The position numbers and the translations under genes are program-made. The notes below the pieces were generated by a model, which was not told the DNA's origin, did no database searches, and saw only the letters and a program-made list of their open reading frames with translations. Shown here piece after piece: positions 19,942 through 33,400 of a stretch of 64,000 nt of DNA. Source of the stretch: Luidia sarsii (taxonomy: Eukaryota; Echinodermata; Asteroidea; Paxillosida; Luidiidae); NCBI GenBank assembly GCA_949987565.1, contig OX465121.1, positions 248,001-312,000 on the forward strand. The letters run 5' to 3'. Position 1 is the stretch's first letter, and each line of letters starts with the position of its first letter.

Positions 19942-21413
19942 TCAGTCATCAAGTCCGTCGGAGGCCATGCCAGAGCCAGACTCCACCAGTTCAGAGACGG
20001 CGACCGTCTCTGATGTCGCGGTATCTGCGGGCTCCGGCCTGCCGTCGACTTTTGTCAGAGGAGGATGAGGAGGAACCTGAGGAGCTTCGGAACTTCCCAA
20101 CGGAGGCTGGGGAGGCTGAGGAGAAGGCCGGCCATCAGGAGACTCGCCGAGGGACCGGGTGTCGCTGGGCACCGTCGAGGGAGCTCCCAGAGGTGCCTCT
20201 TGCGAGGTCGCGGTGAAAGACCCTAATCCCTCCGCGGTTGCCGGAGGGCCGTCGTCCCCAGACCCCGACCCAGAATCGGGTGCTGCTCGAGTCTGCTCCC
20301 GGCTGTCGGACATCGAGGAGATCAGGAAGAAGGAAGATGATGACAACGCTAGTCTCCCGCTACGACCATCTGACCTGCCCTCTGATGCCTCGAGCATTGC
20401 CCTGCTCTCTCGGGACAACCCCTGCGCAGGTTCCGGAATTGCGGACTCTGCCGACTCCATGAAAGATATTTCGGTCAGCGTGACTACCGGTGTGGATCCC
20501 GACGGGACAGCGTTGGATCCCGTTACAGGAGGAGGTGCCATGCGGGGATCATTGATTCCCGAGGCAGCCCAGGCTTCAGAAGCTCCGTCTGAGTCCGGGA
20601 ACCTGCGACCGTTCGTGGTGGGCCCACTCTCTGATCTGGGGGTTACTGTCCCCAAGGCATCAGTCAAAAGACCACCTCCTGGCAAGTGGATGACGGAAGG
20701 GTCTTCTATTACCATCCGAGGATCAGGGGAAGCAGTTGGTGTCTCTCTAGGAAGCAAAACAGCTGACAGTTTCTCACTGGCAGAGACGGAACTTTGGTCC
20801 GGAAGCTTTATGAAGAATCGGGCTCCACTTTCAGTGGGAGGAATAGTCGGGATCTCGGCACCGGTTGATGGCAGTCCATCTTGCACTACTGCAGCAGCCG
20901 TGGTTCCCTCGGGAATTGGAAATGCTTTAAGCAGGGGAGTACCAGTTCTCAACCGGTTACCAGTTGGTGGTTGAGCACCAGTTATCAGCTGGTTACCATT
21001 TGAAAAGTGGTTAGCGTTAACATGGGGAGTACTGGCCACCAGTGGGCGACCAGTTTGCAGCTGATTACCAGCTGAAAAGTGGCTACCAGCTGCTTGGGGG
21101 GTACCAGTCACCAGCAGGGCACCAGTTTGCAGCTGGTCACCACTTCGCGGCTGGTAACCAGTTAGCAGTGGAGAACCGGTAGTCGGCAGGCTACCGGTTG
21201 CTTCTGAGCCCCGGCCTCTGTTGGCCGTGGTGAGAGTACTTTGCCGGTTTCTGGTCACCGACGGCGACGCGGCCTGTCCGCTGGTCGGTGACGGCGTGGG
21301 GCTGGGATCAGAGACCGCTGGGGCTCGTGTTGTGCTTGGACCGGTAAGGATGCTTCCGGTAGGATTTGGGGAGGCCAGATTTCTTCCGCTTGTTGAACTT
21401 TCTCCAGAGGTGG
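19942..21413 (-). CDS. SULF: Probable terminal Sulf exon 16: 490-residue Ser/Thr/Pro/Gly-rich tail
   Basis: A 1472-nt open exon. A pyrimidine-rich tract ends in acceptor acatccctcag|CC at 21414, and the entry phase is exactly what exon 15 supplies (G|CC, Ala). The encoded tail (residues 881-1370) has no hydrophobic segment and is rich in S, T, P, G and E. A degenerate repeat of about 16 residues (GNQLQTG..PLVTGTP type) occupies roughly residues 950-1045. The sequence resembles a disordered, heavily O-glycosylatable stalk. Vertebrate Sulfs end soon after the conserved Cys domain, so the tail would be lineage-specific. Alternative reading: a separate gene using an ATG at 21504. The intron to exon 15 is 6.3 kb. 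No similarity to a named domain is recognised. Confidence 0.6.
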
Positions 21414-24400
21414 CTGAGGGATGTGGCGGACAAATGGAAACAGTAAGTTGGGCAGACAGAGAGATGCAATGGACAAGACGACCCACAACAGCAACGAAAT
21501 GCAATTACCGGTACAGGGAATGATTCATGATGCAGGGTTTGTGGAGTATATCAGAATTAAGATGAGCGGAGAGTGAACGATGCCGGTTTGGTTAAATATG
21601 CTAGAAATTACTACAGTGGCTAAGAGAGGGAGAGAAATGGCGTCATTTCAATTTTCAAGCACTTCCAGTGAATCATTTCCTACAGTGGCAGGATATTTTG
21701 TGAATTTGCCCTTTCATATTGATGCCACTCTGACTAGGTATAATGTTTGCACTTTGCATTGTCACCATGTAGCACTTCTCTTTCAAGAAGGAGTGTGCGT
21801 GGCTCTGAAAAGAGCCGTTAACTCAACGTTTCAGTTAGTGTGTACTCTGCCTGTTGTCAGGAGACGCCAGGTGTCCATTGACAACAGGCAGAGAACACAC
21901 TACCTGAAACGTTGATTTACCGGCTCGTTTCAGAGCCATGCACACTCTTTCTTGAAAGAGAAGTGCTACATGGTGTCACCACAAACCTTCCACTTAGTAT
22001 TTCCACCATGCAAACCTTCAAGTCTTATCTGCTATTCTGACCGTCTTCATGGAGCAGGTTTAAGAGATCTTTCAAAAATGATCGCTACTGAATTGGGCTT
22101 GAGGAGGTGACCCATTCTCTCCCTCTCTTGTTTCGCACGGGCCGGCCAGCTAATGTCACATAGACTAGGGGCATGGCAAGCAACGCAAGCAACTGAAGCG
22201 ACAATCAACCCCTCGGGACACTGTTGCCCACGACACTTTTACAACGCAAATCCACTACACTTGCACCCGAACCAAGGGGAACTTCCAGCGGAGCTATTTT
22301 AAATTTGAAAGTGTGGTATCTTAAGAGGAAGCGGTGCACCTTGATCTTTAAGAAGGCAAAAAAGGAGGAAACGCTGATCTTAAAAAGCCTACAATGTTCT
22401 TATTTTTAAGATTGACTGATAACATTTCCAAAATGCCCAGTCATTTTTTTCTGTATGATTTTGTTTGATTAATGGTAAAGGTATGGATTGAATAGAGAAT
22501 AACCCACACAAGGTAACCAGATGGTGGAGGCAGTTTGAGAGCCCTTTCTGCAAATCTCCCATGATTTTGAAATGGATTTTCCTGAAAATAGAGTCACTCG
22601 TTTGTATGGACTGGTCAGATGGGCATTGACTGGTGTTGTGGAGCTTTGCGGTTAAAACATGATGCGTCGTGTCCAAAAAATATAGAAAAAAAAACAATAC
22701 AGCAACCACTTTACTGCAGGAACATGCACAGGCAAGCAAGCAATGAATACTTGAGAGCGATTTTTAAAGCGGGGAAAATCTCGGCTGTAAAGCAAAAAAT
22801 GCCACCGACTTGCAGACACCAAACCACTGAACTCCCCTCCCGTCCTCCCAAATCCATTCCTCGACATTCACTCCATCACAAAATCTGATGACGTTTTTCG
22901 TCTGATGGCACCATGCGAGTGTTACCGCCAGTAGCACGTCACTTTCATCGAGCTGCTTGAATAATGGAAAACAAGGCTTGACTGGTTTCCATGCGATAAT
23001 GCATGCGACACAATGTAACTTCAACTGGTCCACACCGGTCTGGAGAATTTTTCTGCTCCCAAAAAGTAGAACATCAAAAAATTTGGCTACGGCTTCAAAT
23101 TACACGTCTATGGAAGCCACTGGCTAGTTAATTGCATAGATGCAAGCACTATTTTAAGCTTCAGCCATTAAATTTTTGACATAATCTTATTTTGAGCAAG
23201 CAGCTTCAGAACATTGGTCCTACATACAGTGGCAAGATTAGCTACCAGCATGGTGCCTTCACAATTGAGCGATATGAAATCCACTATGATAACTAGGGAA
23301 CCACACCCCACTACGAATAATAATTATTATCCCAAATCCAGTACATAGGAACTCTCTCAACCATTAGTTAAGCAGAACTTAAAATCCAGTCAAAGCGGAT
23401 AATTTCACCCTATCACCAAAGAAACTTCAAATCGAATGGGGTGAGAGATAGAGGACTAAAAAGCCCCCCCCCAATAAAAAAAAAAAGGAAAGAGAAACAA
23501 AAATGATTTTAAAAATCAAATAGCATGCCCAGCCACAACACCAAAAGACGACCACAACCAACCATTCACAAAGCAAAAAGCAACAAAATTATTTTGTTTC
23601 TTTTCTTTCTTTTTCTTGCAAACACACTTCTTTTATCATGTTTTCTTTTAAACATAAAGTGGACATTCTTTTGAAGATTTTGTACCTTTCAGATTTGGGA
23701 ATTTTGTCAAGTCCTCTGCCGGGCCCTAGAGAAGAGAAGAGAGAGAGAGAGGAAGAGGAAGAGAGGGAAACAGAGGAAAGATGGGATGCAGGAGTAGGGA
23801 GGAAGACAAACAGACAGACAGATAAAATGACAGACAAACAGGTGGAGGAGATGGACATTGGTGCAGAGAAGAAACGGGCAAAGTGCAAACGGAAAAAAAA
23901 AGTGAACCAATATTTTCAGAAAATTGACAGAAGATGGCAAGGAAAAAAAAGAGCCAGTGACATCGGGAGAGTTAGTGGTTTGGTGCAGGTTTTTTATTTC
24001 ATGCGTCGTGAGTATTTGTGGCAGGACGGTCGGTCAACGTCATAGGGGAACAAGGGGAAAGGGAGTGACGGGGGAGGGACCCCAAAAAATGGGGCAAAAC
24101 AGGATTTTTGGTCAAATAATGAGAGCCAAAGCCAAAGGCCAAACAGCCGAATGCAGGGGAAATTTGGCGATGAGAAGAAGAACGATATCAGGGACGGCAA
24201 CGTGACGGAGGCAGCCACAATTACAATACCACACCGTTTGGTATCAGAGAGGGAAACAAAGACAGACGGCGACGATGGAATGATCAAGCAGAATCGATTC
24301 CAGAGGGAAATAGGAGAGGCGGGAAAGAGGTGCATCCAAAGGTAGTAGAGGGTAGAGGTTAAGGAGAGAGTGGAGCGGGAGAAAGTCGAAAAAGGCAAAA

Positions 24401-27400
24401 AGGGGTGAAAATGAGGGAGCAACAGAGGGGAGGGGATCGAAGAAAGGAACACTCGGCGTTAGAAAACAACTCCAGAGAGTGGTGGCATTATTACACAAAA
24501 ACACAAAAACCCAGAAAATTTGCGACGGAGACATGCATCTACTCAGCCGGCATCAGATGAGAAAAATGGGCTTGTTACGTCTTTTCCTTTGTCCTAGACT
24601 TGTCGTAAAGAGGCATTTTGGCGGGAGAGAGGGAAGTGTGCACAGGGTTTATGGGCGGGGCGACGGCAGGGTGTTCAATTGGATTAGAATGGTTTAAGAG
24701 TTTTGGGGGGATGGCGGGCAGGCAGTGGAGAGGGGGGCATTTATTTTCCTCATTGGAAAATCAGCAAGAGCGCACTAATCGCAGAAAAGAGACAACAAGC
24801 TCAAATTTTCACCTGAACAATGTGGAGGAAAAAAAAAAAACAATTTCAAAGCCAAGGAAAGGGGTATGGGAGTCACCACTTGCCAATTTTTTCTCATTTT
24901 CAGATTTTCAGAGACATTTCATTGTTTCTTTAAATCTTTGAGAAAGGTTCTGCTAAGATCAAAACATCAGACCCTCTAAACTTTGAGGCTTTCAGAAAAG
25001 AAACAAAAATGTATAAACAAAAACAGGCAATTTGTTTTCTTCCCTGTTTCTTTTATGGCCTCTAAGGGCTATCATAGTTTTCAGTGACTCCTGGACCAAT
25101 CCCTCAGCTTCAATCAAGGCACAATGTACAACAACTTACGGTGCAAATCTTTATTTGTGTGACTTCAAAATGGGGCCTAAAATCATGTGTGAACGACTGC
25201 AGGCAAGACAGTGAGAAAGTAAACAGAAATCCATCTTTGGTGTTTTGTTTTTTTAGTAAACAATCAACAACATGCTCTCTGACAATGCATAAAAATAAAC
25301 AACAAAAACAAAAGAAATTTTGAAAAATGGCAACAAAAACTTATGACTGGAATGGGACTTGAACCCAAGACCTCTGGCGTTGCGTACCAGCACTCTTACC
25401 ATCTGAGCTAGCCTATTCAGCCCTTAGATGACGGCCTTCCCAAATAGTCAACTAGTCTTTGTCAGGGTGGGCACCAGTCAGAAGCAATTCAATCATTAAC
25501 TGGCGTACATCTCCAGGGATCACACACCCCGCTTTCATTCAGATGCAAACAACCTATTATTGTAAACCTGGCTACAGCAGTTCGGGGATCACACTAAAGT
25601 AGAAGCAGCTTTTTTTTTTTTTTTTGTTAAGGTAATATTTTTCCAAGATGTACACATGTATTGTGATTTTTTTCAGAAAACCTGACTTTTCCAAAATTTA
25701 TATTTGTATCAACCTTTAGGATTGAAACTCGTGTTTTGATGAAAAATCTACTTATTTGAAGAAATCGTCAGTTCCATAATAAGGTCAGGAGGAACTCAAA
25801 TCACAGCTGTGGCACACCAAAAATTAAATAATTATTCAGTTGTTTACAAGAAATGCATATGATGAAAATATTTAGTTCATAGACAGGTCTATAATGTGAT
25901 TCTGAGTTGAGGAGAAAGTGCTTGAAGGAGGGTTGGCCCTTGATTATAAATCACTTCGCTCCGGGACCTCCGAATCCGGAGCTCCATTGGCTTGACGATG
26001 CGATGGGGCCCTCCGAATCTGGGTACCACTATTGTCCACATTCTAAACAAAGACTCTTTTCAGCTTAGAACAAAGCAATACGAATCAGTACAAAGACCCT
26101 TTTTGACGCAAGTTGCCACATGAATTGCAAGATTAGCAGCAGTAATTGTGCAATTGTGGGACTTTTACTGTGGAGAATCGAGGGATACTGCGCTGCCGCT
26201 GAAAGCACGTTGCATGCCTCACAGCCCAAAGGTCGTCGGTCTGGCATTGGAATCCCCCCCCACATTCTTTACCATAATCTGTACGCTCGTTTGTGGCAGA
26301 CCAACTCGAAGATTTGACTGCCTGGAGTGGAGGCTGGAGTCTGCGGTCAGAGATTGTCAGCAGCATACACGCATGCACACACACACGTCCGTTACGGTCC
26401 ATTGACGACGCACAAAGGGCCCTTTTTCGAAAGGATAATCTCTTGACAAAAGCCACAACGACGTCCGAATTGTGCCAGGTTTTACTCTCTTGTACCCATA
26501 TTATACCCTTATCGATTTATTTCACAGAAATATATTGATCCGATTGTTTTAGCGAGATTTGAAAATTATGCATTGTTCAAAAAAACCCGTATGGCGGTCA
26601 TCGGCGCTGGAAAAAAAAAACGGCGCGAAGTGGTTTAAGACTATGCTCAGCGCATACACACGCTAACATGTCGAGTAGGGTAAACCCTTCTTGAAGTACC
26701 TCCTCCTTGACGTAAAATCAGGCTCGGAGGTCCAGCGGTTAACACTTCTGCACTAGAAGCCGGCAAGGGTTGTGGTGGCCAACACCAGACGAAGACATCC
26801 AGACTGGCGCATCACGTGGGGCCAATCCAAACGCTCCCATGTGAGACTCATTGTTATTGCTGTTGTGGAGTTATCCAAATGAATTGATAGTTGCGTGTGG
26901 CATATACTATTCGTGACACTCCATCTGCACAAGTATGTGCTCTGTCCCACACTTCAATGTGACACAATAGAGTTTAAGATTCTACAACGCGCAGCCAAGA
27001 CGAGCACGTGATTGGCATTGTGTTGTGCGGCAGCGCATTTAACTGTACGCATTAGTTAAGTTTCGTATACATTAGGAAGTGGGTCATTCATCAGGTAGTG
27101 GATCATTCATCAGGTAGTTGGCCATTCAGTGAACCACAGTGCCTTCATTCAGCTGACTGATACCAGGGACTGTGTGGATGCAATGACCCTATTCAGAGTC
27201 TACACTGTGGACCATTCAGTGAACCACAGTGCCTGCATTCAGCTGACTGATACCAGGGACAGTGTGGATACAATGAGCCTATTCAGAGTGTACACTGTTG
27301 ACCATTCAGTGAACCACAGTGCCTGCATTCAGCTGACTGATACCAGGGACTGTGTGGATGCAATGACCCTATTCAGAGTGTACACTGTGGACCATTCAGT

Positions 27401-30400
27401 GAACCACAGTGCCTGCATTCAGCTGACTGATACCAGGGACTGTGTGGATGCAATGGCCTTAATCAGAGGGTACACAGTGGGCCATTCAGTGAACCACAGT
27501 GCCTTCATTCAGCTGACTGATACCAGGGACTGTGTAGATGCAATGACCCTATTCAGAGTCTACACTGTGGACCATTCAGTGAACCACAGTGCCTGCATTC
27601 AGCTGACTGATACCAGAATGACCTATCCAGAATGTTCACAATGTGCTGGGTAGCCCCATCTATAGTGGGTAACGCCCTTAACATCACACCGAAGACCCCG
27701 TACCTGGTTTTCTCCGATGGTTTGCGGCCGTTGGCGGCGGAATCTTGGTGCAGTTACTGGCTCCACTGCAGAATTTCAGACTGTGAAGCTCATCTCGCAT
27801 AAATCGACGATAGTCATCGCTGATGTCAGTAATGGCATTCACTTTCTGTAGCAAACAAACAGATTTTGCACAAAATCTCGAGAAGGGTCCCATCGAGTAA
27901 GATTTGCCTCATTGATGAAGCTTTTCATGGTGGATGCAGTGCATAAGTTATGGCAATCTTCAAGTACACGCACAGTTATGCAAGGAACCTGTGATCTTAT
28001 ATTCACAACTTGAGGTCCTAATTGAAAAAAATTGGTAAAGAAAACTTTGACTGGACAGGGACTTGAACCCGAAACCACTGGATTAACGTACCAGTGCTCT
28101 TCCATCTGAGCTATCCAGCCCTTAGATGGTGGCCTTCCCTAATAGTCAACTAGTCTTTGCCCGGGTGGGGGTTGCCAGTAAGAAGCATTTCAACCATTAA
28201 TTGCCGTACATATCCAGGGATCACACCCCCACTTTCATTCAGATGCAAACAACTTATCGCTGAAAACCTGGCCACGGCAGCTCGGAGACCACACAAAGTG
28301 GATTCAGATTTTTCACCTTAAGTCAAACAAACAAAGGAAAAACAGACTTGGAACTTTTGAACAAATTGAAAAATTGGCAAAGAAAACTTTGACTTGACCG
28401 GCGAACTTGAACCTGAAACCTCTGATTGTACCAGCGCTCATACCATCTGAGCTATCCAGCCCTTAGATGGTGGCCTCCCTCAATCTGTCAATAGTCAACT
28501 AGTCTTTGCTGGGGTGGGGGCGCCAGTCAGACGCGTTAGGCCAAGTAAAAAATAGTCATTAGCTCCTTGCATAATTTTTTGCCATCGCATCAAAAAAAGG
28601 TGTTTTTTTCTTCATAAAACTAAAAAAAAAAAAATTAGATTTTTCGAAATGTTTTCAATTTTTGTCTCCTTTGTTTGTTTGACAATCAACATTTTTATTG
28701 ATTTTCACTGCTTCCAGCCGTTGAAATTAGACTACCATTCTTTAGGGGTAAAACTTGTTTTGGAAAACTTATGTTTTTTTAAAACCTGGCCTTACAAATT
28801 GTACGTGCCAAGTTTCCACTCATTTGTCCTTTCCTCCCAGTATTTGAAGCATTGCCGGCACAGGGGCTATAATATAAGTACCTGATGGGGGTCATGGTCG
28901 GGTCGCATGTCAAAGTACTCCAGGAAGTTGGTGACGTACTCGCAGTACAGGAAGTTGTGGGTGGCGTTCAGGAATCGCATACACTGGTACGTGTTGTTGA
29001 CCGAGTTCAGACAGAGACACATGTGACCCACTAAAGAGGCGCATGAAAAAAAAGAGCAGAAGAGAAAAATGGTGCTGAGCCTTGAGCCGAGTCTAGTCTC
29101 CGAAGATCTGTGGTCGGTTCAACGAAACTCATCTTTACTTTACAGGAGGGTTTGCAGTGACGCCTTGTATAAAGTCTCTTTAGAAAGAGGTATGGTTCGG
29201 AAAAGAACCCTCAAAATACATTTAAATCTTCCTTTTTGAAAAATAAAACCTTGATACAGGTATGCATTGAATCTTCAACTCCCTGGAAAAGTTGGTTTAT
29301 AATGGATTTGATGTGCTGAGGCATATAAAAATGACAATATTCTGAAGCAGATATGAGTGTACTGGGCATAGAATCACTTGGTCACCGTAGTAATGCTGTC
29401 CGTCTTAGCCGTGAGAAAATGTGGATGAAGCGTCTTCGCACTATTCAACCACATGGTCTCAACATCCAGGAGGGTAATGACTAACACCATGCAGCTTTCT
29501 GATAATCCTTCTTTTGTGTTCAGTCCTTCACACTTCTCTCTTTGATCTTTCCCCCTCTTGTCACTAATCCCTACCCCACTCCTTGCCCTTCTCTTTGATC
29601 TTTCCCCCTCCTCTCACTAATCCCTACCCCTTGCCCTTCCCTTTGATCTCTCCCTACCAGCCTCACTCTTTGTCCTTTGTTTCTCATCCGTGTCCTATTC
29701 ACTCTCTCCCCCCTTCCTTCGTGTACATGTATCTGTTTTGTCCTTGTCACTCTGCCTTTGAGAAAGGTCCTGCTAGGATCAAAACGTCAGGCCCACTAAA
29801 TTTTAGAATATTCTGAAGCATTAATCAAGGCCGTTTCCGCTGTGCTCAAGTTGCGTTGATGAGAAATGACTGGGGCCATGCGTGACACGGCCACTGACTC
29901 TAGATGCAATGGTGCTTTACAATTCCTGTTGTTATTATCATGCAATCCGCTCCTGGAATCTGAAAATAAAGTGGACTTACGCGTCCACAATGGAGGCACC
30001 CGCCAGTGGTCGTTGTCCTGCGACGTGCACTTCATTCCCTCCACGCTGCACACCTGCTTGGCGTGGATCTTGCGCTGCCGGCGCGTCAGGCTCTCCGAGC
30101 CCAGCAGGGTGTTGGTCTGGGTCACCCCCTCGCCGAAGGGTGGTACGCTCCGGGCCGACCTGCCGGCCACTGCGGGCTGCACGTAGTCAGAGTCCCTGTG
30201 AAGGGGGAGTGGGGGAGGAGATTTAGACAAGAAGGTCACCATGAAATGCGAACAGTGCCCTCACAGAGGCAAACTGGTGTATGATATGGCCGTTTACAAA
30301 ATGAAGGCTTAGGCTTGGGCTTGAGCTTCAGCCAAATTTCTCTTACCCATTTTAATGTCAAAAGCATCTAGAATTTGACCCCAGACAAAGGTTTGTGTGA

Positions 30401-33400
30401 TGACCGTGACTACTAATTGTATTAGGGTCACCTTTAGAAGGTAGACATGTTGATGTGTGATGATCCTGTCCACCAATTGTATTATGTAGGTACACAAAGG
30501 ATTGGTGTGTGATGACTGTATCTGCCAATTGATTTAAGCTACCTTTAGAAGGTAGACAAATGGTTGATGTGTGATAACCCTGTCTGCCAATTGATTTCAG
30601 CTACCTTTAGTAGGTAGACAAAATGGTTGATGTGTGATGATCCTGTCAACCAATTGTATTATGTAGGTACACAAAGGATTGGTGTGTGATGACCGTGTCT
30701 GCCAATTGATTTCAGCTACCTTTAGAAGGTAGACAAATGGTTGATGTGTGATAACCCTGTCTGCCAATTGATTTCAGCTACCTTTAGAAGGTAGACAAAT
30801 GGTTGATGTGTGATAACCCTGTCTGCCAATTGATTTCAGCTACCTTTAGAAGGTAGACAAATGGTTGATGTGTGATAACCCTGTCTGCCAACTGATTTCA
30901 GCTACCTTTAGAAGGTAGACAAATGGTTGATGTGTGATAACCCTGTCTGCCAATTGTTTTCAGTCACCTATAGTAGGTAGACAAATGGTTGATGTGTGAT
31001 AACCCTGTCTGCCAATTGTTTTCAGTCACCTTTAGTAGGTAGACAAAATGGTTGATGTGTGATGACCCTAAGCTATGGAAGCACTCAGAGGTCTGGCTAA
31101 GGGTCCGTCTACAGGGCTTGACAGCCTCCCCTCCCCTCACCTGCTCTCCACCTCGACGTGCCCCGTGGCTTCCAGCTCCCGGGCCTCCTCCTCCGAGATC
31201 ACGCCCTCGATGTTGTCGCAGGTGCAGACCTTGCCCGGCTTATCCCGCCGCTGGTCCGGCTGTGGCTGTGGCTGTGGCTGTGGCTGTGGCTGTGGCTGGG
31301 GCTGAGGCACCCCGGCGCCCTCTGTTGCCGTTCCGTCATAAGGGTTGGTGTCCTTGAGGTACTCCTTGATCTCAATCAGGTCGTCCAGATGCTTCCGGAG
31401 GAGACGAACCCTCTGAGTGATGCTCTTCAGGTGATATGAGAGAGCCTCCCTGGACTCAAAGATCTGCCGAAGGCCATAGCATCGTAAATATCGATTACAA
31501 CCTAAAATCGAAAACGACTGGTGTCCTTCAGGTACTCCCTGATCTCAATCAGGTCGTCCAGATGCTTCCGGAGGAGATGAACCCATTGAGTGATTGTCTT
31601 CAGGAGGTAGGAGAGAGCATCCTAGGACTCAAAGATCTGCCAAAGGCCACAGCATCGAAAACAAGGACTTGGAATGTCTTGACATGTCTGTACAAGGCAT
31701 AGAGTCTCTCGGACATGGGAAAGATGCTGTCCACCTCAGCAGGGAGAAACTGTGGATTAAGCGTCTCCGCACTATACAATATCATGGCCTCAGCATCCAG
31801 GAAGGGAATGGACTTATCCTCACTTCATTAATCCCTGTTTTCCTTTCATCTTCCCTATCGATTTTTCCCTTTGATCTCCCACCTCCTTCCAGTCCCTTTG
31901 ATCCTCCCCACCCTTTTGTTTGTTTTCCCTTTGATCTCCCCTCGCTTCGTGTGTACATCTGCATCCCACTCCCATCCCTTTTGTCCTTCCGCTGACATGT
32001 GTGCCAGAGCTTTCCTTTCCTCTGAGTGTCTGTGTATGTCCTTGTCACTTTGCCTTTGAGAAAGGTCCTGCTAGGATCAAAACTTCAGGCCATCTAACTT
32101 TTGAGATTTATGTATTGCAGGTCATTTTAGTCAGTGAGCAGTTTCCAACAGTTTTTTTTTTATTTACTTCAGATGGATAGACAGATAGTTTCTCACCTCG
32201 TTGTCGCAGATGATGGAGTCGTTCTTGAAGACCTTGCACTTGGGGTCGTCTAGGATGCTGACCTGGGCCACTGGCTCCTCCAGGGTGAAGACGGCCGGAT
32301 CGTTCCACGGAGAGGTACTCCGTCGATTCCTCATGAAGCGGAACGGAGGGTTGGCTGGGAGCACAAAATGAAGAGACAACAAAAAACAGCCCATGAATCC
32401 TCCATCTCTGCAACAGGTCAATGAACCATCCAAACTCTGTCACTGTCCAAGAAGCATTTGATAATAATTAGGCAAATGAGATTTGAAGCTTTGCATGGTG
32501 AGAATATCAGGATAAATAGGTTTGCGGAGACACCATGTAAATTCTCTTTTGTGAGTAAGTGTGGTTCTGAAAAGAACCAGAGGAACTCGACATTTCGAAC
32601 AGTATACTCTGCTCGTCTTCAGGAGAATGATGGATTCCAACTAGGAGTGGGGCTTATGTAGTGTGGAGAGGGATCCTGGTGATTAGCTCAGTGAAGGGTG
32701 AAGGCGGGAACTGTAAAGGCATGAACAAGGGATGCTGCACAGGATCCTAGTTGTGGGTTCTTTTCAGAACCACACTTACTCACAAAAGAGAATTTACATG
32801 GTGTCTCCGCAAACCTATTTATCCTAATTATTAGGCAGTGCATATGGACCGGCAACAGCGTTCTTCCTGCAAACGCTATTCTGCCGGTCCCTTACTGATT
32901 GTACAACTGCCATTTACGCTGTGCCGGCTCTCTTGCCTGAAAGGCCCAATACAACATTGAGAAGATCGGGAAAACATCAATGTCCACATCTTTCTTTCTT
33001 ATTTACACAGTTTGTCGATGGTCACGACAGAATCCTCATGTTGAATTCTTACAGTCTGGGATGCTGCACTTTTTGAGAAATCTTCACTCAAACATTGACA
33101 AAAAGCTTATAACTCACAATTTTAACTTACACTACAGAACAGTCCATACACCATTTTTTTACTTTTTCTACTTACTCAGATTACCATTTGAGCTAAAACC
33201 TTCGCAGGATTTTTTTGGGGGAATGTTTAACAGACAAACTGTGGCAATCTTTTGACCTCTACCAATGTTGTAAAGGGCCTTCAAGTCACGCTAATGGTGC
33301 TGCAATAGATACTGATGTCACTGGTCTCCGTCCCCCCGTACCTTCGCTGACGTGTTCCCGGATGAAGTCCCGCTGCTGCCGCTTCTCCTCCCTGGTCAAC

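Larger units (their letters stand above)
21414..27121. other. Sulf intron 15, distal part
   Basis: Apart from the listed R2 palindrome (21763-22035), R1 copy (24938-24985) and SINE (25345-25600), this 5.7 kb shows no supported feature. 23700-24500 is purine-rich on plus without a clear unit. 26655-26725 is a partial R4 end (gagtagggtaaacccttctt). Confidence 0.5.

Noticed and set aside
20159..20974. 271-codon plus-strand frame opposite the Sulf tail exon
   Set aside because: Shadow of the GC-rich minus exon; no splice sites or start logic, while the minus frame is longer and phase-matched to exon 15.
27129..27653. 174-codon frame over the 90-bp repeat
   Set aside because: Period of 90 bp keeps the frame open; no coding evidence beyond that.
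30310..31065. CRISPR-like array (regular repeats)
   Set aside because: Units are contiguous tandem repeats without unique spacers, in a eukaryotic intron.
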